The position numbers and the translations under genes are program-made. From Oryza sativa Japonica Group (Eukaryota > Streptophyta > Magnoliopsida > Poales > Poaceae), in NCBI RefSeq assembly GCF_034140825.1, contig NC_089046.1:25652501-25716500 (forward strand): a DNA stretch of 64,000 bases, in the 5' to 3' direction. Shown one piece after another: positions 27,654 through 40,281 of the stretch. The notes under the pieces were generated by a model. That model saw only the letters and a program-made list of their open reading frames with translations. It did no database searches and was not told the origin of the DNA. Each line of letters opens with the position of its first letter. Position 1 is the stretch's first letter.

Positions 27654-30600
27654 ACTAGGAAGGTAGCCCGCGCGAATGCGTGGGCATGCGTCGTACACTA
27701 AGTTTGAGACACTAAAAGCGATATATTAACCAGAGAACATCTACCCCGATTTCTCCGTAATTTTTTTAACATTAGTTGGTTTTATAATTTTTAACCTATT
27801 AGCTTTATATTATATCATATTTAAGTAATATCTATAAGCAATTATTTCTAATCTTCTTCGTCATTTGAAAAGAAGGTAGACTTATTTTCTTTAGAAAATA
27901 TTTCAACGAAAGTAAAAGTAAGTGTAAAGCAAAAGTAGTGTGTTTTTCATTCTTTTATTGCATATATATTATCATGGTTTATTAGAGGATGAATTTGGTG
28001 GCACATGAAACTCCACTAAATTTTATATAGCATAATATGATTGATATAGTTTGAGAGACAATCCATCTATAAACATTTCATGTAGAGTGGGTAAGAGGTT
28101 CTACGCAACCTAACGTGAATATAATTGCACAATAATATTTTTGAAATGTGATGTACCATGAATAAACGATTGTTTTTCTTATATAAGATAGATCTAACGA
28201 TTAAAAATAATGGTTTCACTGGTTTAAATGGTTGTTTTAATATCCAACATTATTTTGAATTGAACATAGTTCAACTGGTTAGGTTCCTTGTGGTGGAAAT
28301 TTCCTACTCATATTCAAGTCCCGGACTTGACAAATTCTTTCAGACGACGTATCCATCGACAGCGAGGCATTCATGGTGACTTTGTCGATCTCAAAATATA
28401 TCGGCCCAATCTCTCAGAGGTACTCATAGGGGTAGTGTACGTGTGTGCGTTCGTAGGGGTAAGTGTACGTGCGTTGTGAGTGCCCACATTTGTACTTTGT
28501 TTCTCAAGAAAATATCCAACATTATTGATAACTTTATTAGGGACGGGTTGACGGTGCGTAGTATGTACATGCCCAGGATATTTTTTTTGTTCTCAATCCG
28601 GTGGATAGTAGTACGTATTGTACATGTGAGAACTTTTTTATAGTTTTTTGGGTTTTTTTGGGTGAACAGTACGTATATACATTTCTCTCGTACCAATTAG
28701 GTGGGACTGTGGTAGGGTTAATCCTTCTTCTTACAATGGTAATTACGTTTTTTTCTTTTTTTTTGCCGTGAGTAGTATAGTACGGAAGTACGCATATATA
28801 TTATTATTTGAGATGTATTTTAAATAAATCTAATGGTTTAAAAATAGTGGGTCCGCCGAATTAAATAAAAATCGAGGGCTGGATGTTTTTCTTTTTTCTC
28901 AAAATTTGTAAGGTTTTCTCTAATTTATTAGAATGCCACGTGGCGGCTTGAGAGTTTTTTTTAGGAAGTTTAATGGATTTTTCATATATAATAGATAGAT
29001 ACACAGGACAATACACATGCAGCTTTTGCTTGCTTGTTCTAAAACTGAACATATTATCATGTTATATAGAAATAAAATTTAGCTTTATCTTTACTTCCAT
29101 ATAATTTCTATGGCCTTATCAAGTAGAATTTGGTACATAATAGGTCATTTCTATCTTAAGCTCTGAATGATATATAGGTGGACAAACAGCTAGGATATGA
29201 CTCATTATTTTTTAAGTAAATCTTATTTAGTTATGCATGTTTTGTGATGCATCAAATTATGGTATAATCTATATTTTGTTTTTCTCATAATTCAGAATTT
29301 TTAGAACTTTTTGAAGTTCATAAATCTGTTTTAGTTATGCATGCTGGTGAAGTGATATATGATGAAATAGTATATAATGTCACTTTCTTTTAATAATTGT
29401 TCATATATGTTTGAATAACATGTAAAGGTTCTCAACAAAACTTAAATGAATATAATTTTACAATTTAAAATATAGTCAACATGTGTCTTAAATTCTAATT
29501 GTGATTTTAATCATAAATAACACAATGGTACAAATAGATAAAAAAATTGAACTTATAATTTAAAAGTTAAAAAGTTAGTATAATTTAAAATTTACTGTTG
29601 CAAATATTATGTATTTAGAAGTATGCTTATTTAAAATTTATTGTTGCAAAAGCTTTCATAAAGAGAGAATGTGAGGGAAAAAAAATAGAGGATTTCCTAA
29701 AAGAAAACAGAGAGGAGGATGTACGTTTTTTTTTTTTAAGGATGAGAAAACATAAATCTGATTTAATGGCTTGAAGTGTTATGTCCACTAATTTTAATAA
29801 AAATTAAAGGGTAGATGTTTATTTTTCAGGATATATGATTTAGATGTTACAAATGTTGAAATTTTTCAATCGAATTTCCGCCGTTAGCTAATATAGGAAA
29901 AAAGAATTATACGTAGAGGGGAGGGAGAGAGAGGGGTGTACGGGGGGAGAGGGCAAATGCAACGACTGAGGGGAGAGGTGGGGAAGGTACGTGGTCTTTC
30001 TTTCCATCTCTCTGTTTGTATGAGATTAAATCTGACGGTTAAAATAATAATGGGCCCATCAATTTAAGTGAAAGTGGATAGTTAGATGTTCTTTTCTCCG
30101 GATTTATAGTATTTTTTTTAAATTTATTAGAATGCCACGTGGCGGCTTAGGAGCGTTTGTAGATGCCACACGGCGGTTTATGGCCTTTTAAGATAAATCG
30201 GATTGGTTATTTTTATTATAGATCCAATGGTAAAAAATAATGGGTTCACCAGATTAAATGAATACTAACGGTTAGATTTATTTTAGAATTCTAAATTTAT
30301 TAGAGCGCCACGTGGCGGCATTGGAGTGTTTGTAGAGTGCCACATGGTGGTATGAGAGCGTTTCTAGAAAGTCTAATGGACTTTTAGTATATAATAGATA
30401 GATAGATTAATAATTATTATTTGGGGCCCAACGTACTAAATAATATATATAATATATGAAAAAAATAATATATTATTGGCATGTACATATATTTTTGCAT
30501 ATATATAGGCTGGATTTAATATCTATGGGCTGAAATAATTAATTCGGTTTTTATTCTTGTGATCGAAAAAAGAAAAAAGGAGAAAAGATGAACGTAGGGC

Positions 30601-30875
30601 CGTGCATGACGTACGTACGTACGTACATGCACCTATCCACCTATGGGGGTTACGTGGGCCATTTAAGATAAATCGGATTGGTTATTTTTATTATAGATCC
30701 AATGGTAAAAAATAATGGGTCCACCAGATTAAATGAAAACTAACGGTTAGATTTATTTTAGAATTCTAAATTTATTAGAGCGCCACGTGGCGGCATAGGA
30801 GTGTTTGTAGGGTGTCACATGGCGGTATGAGAGCGTTTCTAGAAAATCTAATGGACTTTTAGTATATAATAGAAG
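27654..30875 (-). mobile_element. Helitron-type element(s), nested or reiterated
   Basis: On the minus strand the 3' end reads as a GC hairpin (GCCCACGCATTCGCGCGGGC) followed by ACCTTCCTAGT and then T, at plus 27654. Helitron-like 5' ends (TCTATTATATACTAAAAGTCC-type on the minus strand) occur at about 28995, 30398 and 30875, so several related copies or internal duplications are stacked. Recurrent GCCACGTGGCGG motifs lie at about 28935, 30135, 30310 and 30783. No transposase coding is visible. Confidence 0.65.
30182..30873. repeat. Near-identical 215-bp direct repeats at Helitron 5' ends
   Basis: Copies at about 30182-30398 and 30663-30873 are nearly identical (TTTAAGATAAATCGGATTGG through to ACTTTTAGTATATAATAGA). 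The DNA between them contains CGTACGTACGTACGTAC near 30612 and an AATATATA-rich part. Confidence 0.8.
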
Positions 30876-30966
30876 ATATGAACATATGTATGTGACGATG
30901 TATTACGATGTGTTACATCCGGTACTATATTGGTTTATATTGGTTTTTTATGGAACGGAGAAAGTA

Positions 30967-31868
30967 AGTCTGAACAATATACTAGCATTGGACAAGTCAA
31001 ATCTTCATGGCAGTAAAGATGTAGTGTCTCTTCTTTCCGATCTTGTCCGGGTGGGGCAGTGACGTGGGGGCTAGTAGTCGTCTTCGTCGGGAAAGGCAGC
31101 CTTGGCACCCTTCTTGCCGCCAACCTGCTCCGCTGACCGCCCGCCCGCCCCACTCCGGCGGCCGGCCACTCCGCCCCGTCCGTCGCTCGCTTCAGTCGCC
31201 CGCCGCCTGTCCCGCTTCATCGGCCGGAGAGAGGGCATACAGAGAAGAGAGGGAGTGAGGCTAGAGAGAATACTAGAGTAGTGAGAATGACACGTGGGGC
31301 TACATGGGCTCCACTATTTATTATTATTATTTTATATGTGTAGCTGATATATGATTTTTATTATTTTTCTTAGATTGAATTACCACGTAAGCGCTACGTC
31401 AATGTCACGTGGGACGAATACCTAGTCAAAGAAGTCACGTAGGCGCTATATTAAACAAAAACGCCTTTCAAATTGGACTTATGTTGTACTCCCTCCATAA
31501 AAAAAAAAGCAACTAAGAGGGGATGTGACACCTCTAGATTTATTATACGTCTCTTAGGTTGTCTTTTTTTTTTTGACGGAGAGAGTACCGATTTTGATAA
31601 TTAAGGAACATGTTGTATCTAGTTTTTCTGTTGAAGAATAAAAACCGAATTCGTCAACAAATTTAGATACCTCAGATGAACTTATTCCATTCAGGTATAT
31701 GCACATCGTAATATCCATTGTTAAGGAATTTCTTGACACTGGCCGTGGCCCGCAATTAAGCAATTAACCACACTTGCTAGCGCAGGTTTTACACTTTTAC
31801 CGCAAAGCAGATAGCCATTTATCGTTGCTTTATTGCTTTGTCAAAAAAGGATGCCTGAGTACTTGTCA
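30967..31868. other. Intergenic region
   Basis: 31030-31260 is GC-rich but shows no recognised domain. The remainder is AT-rich and holds one Stowaway element (31489-31585). Confidence 0.4.
31489..31585. mobile_element. Stowaway-type MITE
   Basis: 97 bp between TA dinucleotides; ends CTCCCTCCATAAAAA and TTTTTTGACGGAGAGAG; arms continue inward (CAACTAAGAGG with TCTTAGGTTG). Confidence 0.85.
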
Positions 31869-32924
31869 GGATAATTATATCTGTGCCCCACTTTAAAAGC
31901 CAATTGTTATTTTATCCTTATTTTTTAGGGTTTGCAGTTTTACCCCTACTTTTTAATCTGAAACAGCCGTCTATCCCCACTTGTGACAGCCGTTTGGTGG
32001 GTCCCATATTGTGTGTTAAATAAATACAAAAGAAAATAAAAAAAAGGTTTTAGGAATTACGAAATTACCTTTGTACCCCTAAAGGAATGGATAAGGCTTT
32101 GAATCTCCCACCCCATGCGTCTCCCACCACGTGCATCAGTTTGCAGCGGCGGTCGAAACCCTAGCGCGCAGGGCAGCGGTGGTGGTGGCGAGGGCGAGCG
32201 CGCGGCGCGGAGTCGGCGGCGAGGTCGCGCGCACGGCGCGGAGGTGGCGGCGAGGGCGCGCGCGGCGAGGAGTTGGCGGCCGCCGCGGGCGCGCCGTGCG
32301 CGAGGTGGCGGCGGCCGAGGGCGTGCTGGCGGCGACGGCTGCCGCGTCGAGGGCCAGCCGACGCCCGCTCCCCGAAGGTGTCGGCGGTCGCAGCTCTTCC
32401 ACGCGGAGGCGGCTGCTCCCAGCGACGAGCTATCCGGCTGGAGGGCGAGACGAGGTAGGCGGCTGGAGGCGGGCAGAAAAGAGGAATTTGTTGGGAATGG
32501 AGGAAATCCTATCAATGTGACTTGTGCTAGTTTCGTCAAAATTCTATCGAAATGCTATTGAAATGCTGTCGAAATTTTATTCAAAATTTGGTCAGATTTT
32601 GTAAGTGTATAGTATTTGTGATTTTTTTGGTGAAAATACAAAAACATCACAACATATGCTCATATTTGAATTACTTACAAGCTGAATTTACAAAATAAGG
32701 GCAAAATCACACAAAGTTGAAAAAAATGGGGGCAAAAATACAATAACCACCTAGGGTGTAAATGTCCTTTTCTCTGCAACTAACACCGTTAAAACCTGCT
32801 CTTAAAAGTAGGGGTACACTGCTCATTCAGATTAAAAAGTAGAGGTAAAACTGCAAATCCTAGAAAGTAGTAGGAGTAAAACAGCAATTGGCTTCGAAAG
32901 TAGGGGCACTGATGCAATTGCCCC
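31869..32924. mobile_element. Mutator-like element with long inverted ends and GC-rich interior (Pack-MULE candidate)
   Basis: About 1.06 kb. Ends pair over roughly 130 bp: left GTGCCCCACTTTAAAAGCC and GGTTTGCAGTTTTACCCC; right GGCTTCGAAAGTAGGGGCAC and GTAAAACTGCAAATCC. The middle (32120-32470) is GC-rich and open in several frames, with an AAACCCTAG motif typical of plant 5' leaders. This is the pattern of a MULE that has picked up host gene DNA; the source gene is not in this window. Target duplication not resolved. Confidence 0.6.
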
Positions 32925-34207
32925 TTTAAAAAAATATTGAGAACTTGACACGTCATGACATCGATCTGTATTCATATTGCTAAATTTCCTGACAGCACAC
33001 AGGTTTGTTTAGGCATTCACTTTCTCATAGTTTGTTGATTAATGGTGACAGTATTTGGCCGGTTGGCCCCTCCTGATTAAGCAGCAGCACAGAAATGAGA
33101 TAACTTCACCGTTGAATGTCCTGTTTTTCTCAGAGATGTTCCTTTCATTTTTGTTCAGAGTAATCCTAAATTGAAGGTAATATGGGCAGTGTGTAAACTT
33201 TCAAAAATTTCATCATTTAGACACATATATAGAGTATTAAATATGGACGAAAAAAAACCAATTACACAGTATCAAATGTGTCCTTATACGTTAAAATTTT
33301 TTTACCAAAACAACTAAACACGGTCACAGTCAGTCGGTCGGTCGGTCATCAGAGATCACTGCTGTCAGTCAGTATATATACAGATTCATTGGAATCTAAT
33401 TATCAGTATTTTGAAGGTTTATCCACTGCAGAAGTACAGAGCACAAGAGTCAAAACTCAAAAGACCAGGAGAGGCATTTACCTAGGTAACTCTGCAAACT
33501 AATTCTACTACATGTTTGGACGGTGGGTTACTGTAATACTGTTAACCACACCTAGTTTACTATTTGCACATAGTTTAATGAAACCGTACTACTGTGCATT
33601 CGACTAATTAAGTTAGAAGCATTAATGTTGCTAGGAGAAAAGTGTCCTCGATGGAAAAGTGATTCTCTGTTGCTAGCGTGTGACAGGTTTATGACAAAAG
33701 AATCGATTCTCTTCATGTGATCTTCACGTGTCCGGCCAATTCAGTGTTATTTTCTTCCTCAGTCAATCACTGGCCGGTTACTTGTACCCATTGCTTTGTT
33801 CAGTTGTCACTCACTCCTACTAATAACTTACTAATAACAGCCCTAAAAAATGACTTAGCAGCACTAGCTGTTAGCCTTCTTTAATCTGAATCTCTAGGAA
33901 ACTGAAACGGAAGACGGGATTTCAGGCTGAAGACGTCAAAAAGTGATGCTGAACTTTATTCACATACCTACTCGTGGCATTTACCTAATTACCTTTGGGG
34001 TAAAGGGATCACTCGAATGTTCTGGACAATTCGTCTAATCACCATCAATGGACAAAAACAACCGAAGAAAAAACAATTCATCAGCTTAGCCCTGACACGT
34101 GAAACCATGTCCTACAGCTACCTGTTTTGATCTTCTTGGTTTAAGTACATGTCGTTTTCATTAGGTGATTAGTTGATTAATTAATCTTGAGCTCCTCCTA
34201 AAACCAT
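32925..34207. other. Intergenic region upstream of small gene
   Basis: AT-rich single-copy-looking DNA. A GTCG/GTCA microrepeat (GTCAGTCGGTCGGTCGGTCA) lies at about 33327. Nothing else recognised. Confidence 0.4.
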
Positions 34208-34216
34208 GTATAAATA
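34208..34216 (+). promoter_or_regulatory. TATA box of small gene
   Basis: GTATAAATA 103 bp before the ATG at 34319, followed by a CT-rich leader. A clean plant core promoter. Confidence 0.65.
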
Positions 34217-34318
34217 CAGCTCACTTGCTAATCACTCTCACTCTCATCTTAGCTTGTCCATTGTCCATATACACTCCTTGCACTCTTTAACACAAGAAGC
34301 TAGTCGGCCTTCGATATC

Positions 34319-34627
34319 ATGGCGTCCATGGTGTCCAAGAACTCGCCGCCGGCGACGGCGAGGCACGAGGACGGCGGCGCGGGAGGGGCGGCGCCGCCGG
34401 TGACGAGCTGCCTGTACCTGCACAGGCCGGAGCCCGGCGCGGGGGCGCTGGACAAGGACGCCGTGCTCCGGCGCATCCGCCACCGGCGGCGAGCCAACCG
34501 CCTCCGCGAGTCGCTGCAGTCTCTCCTCCTGACGCAGCAGCAGCAGGCGGCGCCGCCGCCGGAGACGGCGGCGGACAAGGGCCGCGAGCGGCTCGCCTGG
34601 CTCGACGACGCCTTCTCGTCGCCGTAG
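34319..34627 (+). CDS. Small plant protein of unknown function
   Basis: Single exon of 102 codons from the first ATG (ATGGCGTCCATGG) to TAG at 34625-34627. Not recognised. The N-terminal third is low-complexity (Ala, Gly, Pro). The middle has a basic helix-like stretch (KDAVLRRIRHRRRANRLRES), then a Gln/Pro/Ala-rich run and an acidic end (RLAWLDDAFSSP). No signal peptide or membrane segment. It has its own TATA box and a GC-rich coding region unlike the AT-rich flanks, which supports a real gene. The basic helix could bind nucleic acid or be a nuclear signal, but that is a guess. Confidence 0.65.
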   Translation: MASMVSKNSPPATARHEDGGAGGAAPPVTSCLYLHRPEPGAGALDKDAVLRRIRHRRRANRLRESLQSLLLTQQQQAAPPPETAADKGRERLAWLDDAFSSP

Positions 34628-35946
34628 CTTCCTAGCTTAATCAGCTCGTGCTGTCGTGCACCGCAGCAATGTCCATTGATTCTTGTGTAGATCGATCAGA
34701 TCAATCATGATGGAATCATGGTCTCATACATCCATGGAGCCATGGAGGATGAAGCATGCATGGATATGATCGATGTCCATGGTGACCACCAAGAATAATA
34801 GAAAGTAATTAGGAACCTAATTAGTGGCTTAGTGGATGCTTTTGTTTAGGCTTCTAGCTAGGAGTGTCAAGTGTGTGTATTAGTACTGGCTGTACTGCCC
34901 AGTGTATGTTCTGTATGTGTGTATGTATTTATGGTCGATTGGTCATGCTATATATGAATCTACATGGATGGTGAATGGATGGTAGCATATGGTGCGAGAA
35001 TTCAGTGCTTTCTTATGTTGGGTTGTGATTGGTGCCATCCTCAAGGATAAGCAAACGATGAATCATGTCTAATTGAATTCTCAGTGCATCTGTTTGCTTA
35101 TCAGAAAAATAAATAAATACATCCATCCATCCATCCATTCTGTGGGTGGACACACTGATTAGTGTTATAATTTAACAGTTAAATTAGGCTTATTGGCCGT
35201 TTCATGGGCGTCCGTTATAGGTGATGTGACTTGTTATCTGGTCACAGCCAGGAGGCCATCAAATATCTGGTACTGGTAATATGAAACAGTTTGCTTGCAT
35301 AAGCAGTTTGTCTGGCGCAGAGGGCACTTTACCAACCATGGGATAAACAAATACGACATGATGCTTGTTGCAATTAATTAAACACTAACCCCGTTAAATT
35401 ATCAGCCTTGATTCAAATGTTTGGTAGATATGGTCCCTACGTCAATCAGATATTAATTCGAACAATTGTTATATCTATGGAGGATTAGCACATTTGTTGA
35501 AAGCGAGCTGGGCTAGAAATAGCAAATTGGCCCCCCCAAAATTCATTCAACTCCAGATTTGTCTCTCGCTCGAAACTTTTTATAGAGATTCATAAGCACA
35601 GTCGAATTGCAAAGGAGATGTCAATTAGTATTAAGTCATATAACAATCATAATAACATGTAAAATCTTTGGTATTAATATTCCTCTTTGATGTGTCAACT
35701 GTCAACAAACACCTCTTTGGATTCAATGGGATTACAAATGGTATATATATATATATATATATATATAGCCAAAAGGATTGCATATGTAGTGTGCCAAGAA
35801 TATCAATTTTTATAGAAACCTATCATGTAACCCTGACCTTTTGGCCTCTACAAACAAAACAGAATTTTCGACTTGAATCGGGCTATAAGGGTCACTAAAA
35901 GAATGATGAATCGGTATCACAAAATATGAGACCTGCGGTTCGTAGT
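34628..35946. other. Intergenic region between two convergent genes
   Basis: Begins with the 3' UTR of the small gene. Contains CATC repeats (about 35120-35137) and a TA microsatellite (about 35741-35767). Nothing else recognised. Confidence 0.4.
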
Positions 35947-38900
35947 TCATACTGTATGACTATTTGAATCCAAAAGCCTGTCTCCTTCAGAGGGCATGTC
36001 AGATGACATTTCCAGACTCTGCTTGGCTGTCATCTTGTTCCACTCGTTCTCGACACGGAAGAACACCCACTGAAACCGCCTCAATATTTCCAGCGCTGCT
36101 ATTGTAAACACTGTCAGGTAGTTGTGCCGAAGATGTGCTGAAAGCTTGTACGTCCATGTACAGCGGAGCACAAGATTGCTGGCTAACACCCAGTAATATA
36201 CCTGTAAAACAATCATAAAAGGACTTGGTGACAAAAGAGCCTATCTGGACTAACTAAAATCATGTATATGTTTGAGCTCATACCCAGATCTGCCCATAAA
36301 GAAGGTTAGTCCATGTACTTGGGTTTTTGAACATGAAAATCCTAGTTAAGATGCTGCAGAGAAAAGAAACTATTAGCAGCAACTGAGATGTGAAAACACA
36401 TGCTGAAGCTCTAAAACAAAGATCATGTGAAGATAGCACACCTCAAATCCCAATCTCGCTTTATATCCCAGTAAAAGGAATACAGCGAATTTATAACACT
36501 GGACATAAGCCAGAGGGGTCGATAAAAGCTAACCCACTTGTCAGGGAATACATGATACTTGAGAGCTGAAAGGAAAATCACCGGAACCGCTGTCGAGTAC
36601 TTGAGTGCTGGATTTGAGACAAATGTTTGTTGGTTAGAGGAACTGGTAGCAAACATGGGACGAATGCGTTCTAGATCATTTTTTTAAAGCAAGCCATAAT
36701 TGCAACAAGTAACAATCAGTAAATACCATTAAGAAGACAAGTCTTCTCCTTTGTATCTTTGTATTGTCGAAGGCATTGGAAGAGTCGACACAAATAAGGG
36801 AACACAAGAACTAGAGGAATAGCTACAGAATGGCTGCCACAAATTGAATCTGCTTCAAGCCAAGCGGTCGTTGCAACCTGTAGAATATCATAATAATGAA
36901 CACATTATACAGGAACGAGATGAGTTATACCAATAATTTACAACTGTCAATATAAGCCAATGGCATGTCGTTTGACAGTCACTTAGAGACCATTGAGGAC
37001 ATAATGCACATAGCACAACAGCAAGTATAAGAAATTCCCCACAAAAAAAGTAAGTATAAGAAATTAACCTGCCGATTGACCATGCGACAAACTGAACGTT
37101 CCAAGTCTGAGAAGACCTGTGAAGAAATGCAACAATTAGGCAAAATGGTAAAATACCAAGTATCATGAATGCTAACTCAGGCCAAATACAAGCAAGAAAC
37201 AGTTCTCTACAAACTAAAATATAGCATGTCATGTAGTGCTTTTTTAATTTGTAGAGAACATTGTACACATTAAATCCTAGAGGCCAAACAGAGAATCATA
37301 TAGTATTAGACAGTAAGTCTTTCCCTATATTCTCTATACAGAAATAATGTACACAAAACAATCCACAACCAACAATTTTAAATAAATTGCTCCATACCTT
37401 TGACATGGATGTAAAAATATCAGCCAAAAAGAAGTCGGGGAATGTAATTGCCTGCAGAACAGGGGGGAAGGAAACCATCAAAAAAGTTAGTCTGATCTAA
37501 TTGCTGGCTCCACAGCAAGGACATAAAAGGCATATGCTTAGTCACAACAGGCAGTAGCATAGTGCATGTTGCACAGCTAAAAACAAAAACTACCACACCC
37601 CTTACTAACAAATTGTACAACTTACTTGCAATGGAAGCATTATACGCCACACTGTCCTCAGAAAGTAAAAGCGTGACGACAGGTAAAACATATCAAAAGG
37701 AGATAAGAGGACTATAAGAAGGATAGCATATAAAAGAACCTGAAAATAGGCAGAAAGATATGTTAGTTCCACCACCCTGGAATTGGCACGGCATGATACA
37801 ATACATGACAACACTGCATGATAGTTTCATCTTCAACATGGTGAACAAACAAGAAGGCAATATACCCTACACCTAGTGTTCTTAAATTGGTTTTGTTTTA
37901 AAACATATGCAGACAAACTTCAAGTATATACAGGGTAAAAAAAAAACTTCAAGTACATACAGAAGTACTAGGACTTGTCACTGAGAATGTCATCACTCAT
38001 CAGTACATATGGTTAGTAAAAGAATGGTTAAATACGTGTATTAGTGACCATGCCGATGACGTAAATGACAAGTAAAAAAGAAACAGTGCGTACAAACCTT
38101 TAGGTTCATTCTAATAATTAAACCATCCATCACTCATAAAATTTGTTTGTCTTGCATAAAAAGTCTTATTGTACTAGATGAGACTTTCCACTTATTTGAC
38201 TAAGGAAAATCAAAGCACAAGTACAGTAACAGTTGATGCTAAAGAAAGGTGCAGTGTTCCTTTTGAGAGCTTTGGGAACGCGATACTCTTACACACAAAT
38301 TGACTATTGGTAAGCACTACCAACAATATAACCAAACATTAAGTACACAAAAAAAAAATCATGAGCTCAAGCACACAAGAGGAACAAGGCATGAAATGAA
38401 CTAATTAATGGGTTAGATATTACACTGGTTGAGATGCAGCAAGGGACACTTCTCCATGTGAGTACAAATATAGGTAAGCTGTCATACTCGTGGGAACAAT
38501 CAAAGTAAGCCAAGTAGCACACTGTTAATGAAATAAAAAGATGAAGATTGCATTAGCCAAAAATATGACAAAATCAAGTAATAACACAACACCAGAGAAA
38601 AGTGCACATATGAATATGAAGCAGCAAATGTAAAATGCATCTAGCACAATAAATCCTGATGGGTTGACAATTAAATAAAATATTGCAAACTTTTCCCAAA
38701 CATGGGCATGGCATAGACAAACTTTGAACCCTTTCATTGTCATGACAGCAACTGTATGCCAGACATACAAATTTGTACATAGCAAACTATGTCAGAGCAG
38801 ATGCATTTTGAAAGGGAGAAAACTTATGAAAATCCAAATCAAGTTAAGCTCATAAACAGAAAGTGCAACCAGGAGAATCAGATAAGCATACCCTCCATAT

Positions 38901-40281
38901 TTCTCGATGCGATAAATGTGTTTGTGCAAGATCAAACACCCTTGCGTAATTCACTGATGATTGTGCAAAGACCCACAGGTTTACTCCCCATAACCAAATC
39001 ATCAGAGCCTACAACAAAAACATGAACCACAAGTACAAAACGATCAGGAAGTGCCTTCATTTGCTGTCTTTTCTACAGTAATGGCCCTTGAGATTGTCAT
39101 ACATACTTCACAAAAGAAACTTACCACAAGAAGAAGCGGATTGTAGTATAAGAAAGCTTCGTAAAGAAATAAGTCTCGCAGATCAGCACTCATTCTCATA
39201 ACAGAGTCCCAACCTATCTGTAACACCAAAATAATATGTGAATTAGAACTACAACAAGAGATTCAGATCATATCAAGAAAAAAGATATGGTTAGATCAAA
39301 GCGAGAATACCTTGCAACAGCATAAACCCCATAGGAGAAACAATACAACCTGAAAAATGGATGGGTTTATCAGTGATTAGAGAAGTAAAATTGATGCACG
39401 TAAATGCAGAATCAAGAGCTTAGGATAACTTTTGTACTAAATACTCCTTATATTCAGTTACATAATAACACGGGAGTAAAGAATTGTACACTGCACTAAT
39501 GTGTAGTTTCTATCATGCCTCTCAGATGCAGTTCAAAGTTAAGCTGTAGAAGAAAACATAAGTGAAAATTGGCATTCCTGAAAGACCATTTCATTATGCA
39601 TGCCAAGATTAATGCTATTTCCTGCCATATATTTCAAGGGAAGTCAACACTATTATCTTGGTCCGTCAAGGATAAAAGCACATCCCAGTGAAGCCAAGAA
39701 TAAGACATGAGATGAGTTTTACTCTTCTTCAGTTTTCATTTAGAAGAAAAGGATAAATCATGATTCTCGATTTCCTTTTATTACAATTAATGGTACAGAT
39801 AAAATGGGGTTTATGCATCAGTAGCAGGAAGGAGGGAAATATTAATGTGTAGGACAAATATCTGGAAAAGACTAGACCCTATGAAGTAAGATCACTTCTC
39901 CTCAATCCAATAATGTTTCCCAACTATGAGTAGTAGTCATCTCTGCGATTAGCTTTGAGCAAAGGTAAGTAATTCCTCCGTGATTCCTGTGATACCCTTT
40001 ACCGCAGTTGCAAGGTATTGACCAAACTATACTCCAGGACAAACACATAACATGATTGATTATTTTACAACTACATAGCAATGTCGCGCTGCGATAACCC
40101 CAAGCAGGTAAAATTAAGCAAAGGAGACAACTGGCACTTGCAACCAAATCGGCGCTAAATCCATCGCCTCGCCGTATCAGTGTACCATGAGTTGAGCTGA
40201 AGAAGGCCACGATACCTTGAACCGCCAGAGGAAGAGCGGCGAGGGCATGATCGCGACCGCCGGGATGGCCGACCCCTTCAT
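35947..40281 (-). CDS. EXS (ERD1/XPR1/SYG1) family membrane protein without SPX domain
   Basis: Twelve coding exons in transcription order: 40216-40281, 39311-39349, 39125-39217, 38892-39008, 38426-38521, 37626-37739, 37398-37451, 37069-37116, 36727-36877, 36442-36607, 36284-36353 and 35947-36201 (TAG). The sum, 1269 bases, gives 422 residues with all phases consistent. The protein begins MKGSAIPAVAIMPSPLFLW and contains EXS hallmarks: IGWDSVMRMSADLRDLF, SSRFYFLRTVWRI, FFLADIFTSMSK, SLYSFYWDIKRDWDL, NLVLRCTWTYKLS and RRFQWVFFRVENEWNK. Several hydrophobic helices alternate with these. EXS domains occur at the C-terminus of the phosphate exporters PHO1/XPR1 and, alone, in yeast Erd1 (Golgi). 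This one lacks SPX and so probably lacks inositol-pyrophosphate sensing; a role at the Golgi or in phosphate handling is inference. An acceptor (TTTGCAG) near 40352 indicates a 5' UTR intron. Confidence 0.93.

Larger units (their letters stand above)
27593..30964. mobile_element. Stowaway-type MITE split by Helitron DNA
   Basis: Left piece begins CTCCCTCCGTCATATAAAAA after TA (27591-27592). Right piece ends GGTTTTTTATGGAACGGAGAAAG before TA (30965-30966). The interior also pairs (CCAGATGTGACATA on the left, TGTGTTACATCCGG on the right). Without the 3.2-kb insert the two pieces make an element of ordinary size. Confidence 0.75.

Noticed and set aside
32115-32561. GC-rich open frames on both strands
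   Set aside because: They lie inside a Mutator-like element and are low-complexity Arg/Ala/Gly-rich. Better explained as captured or decayed DNA than as a gene.
35741-35767. TA repeat considered as a replication origin or promoter
   Set aside because: It is a plain TA microsatellite between convergent genes, with no supporting context.
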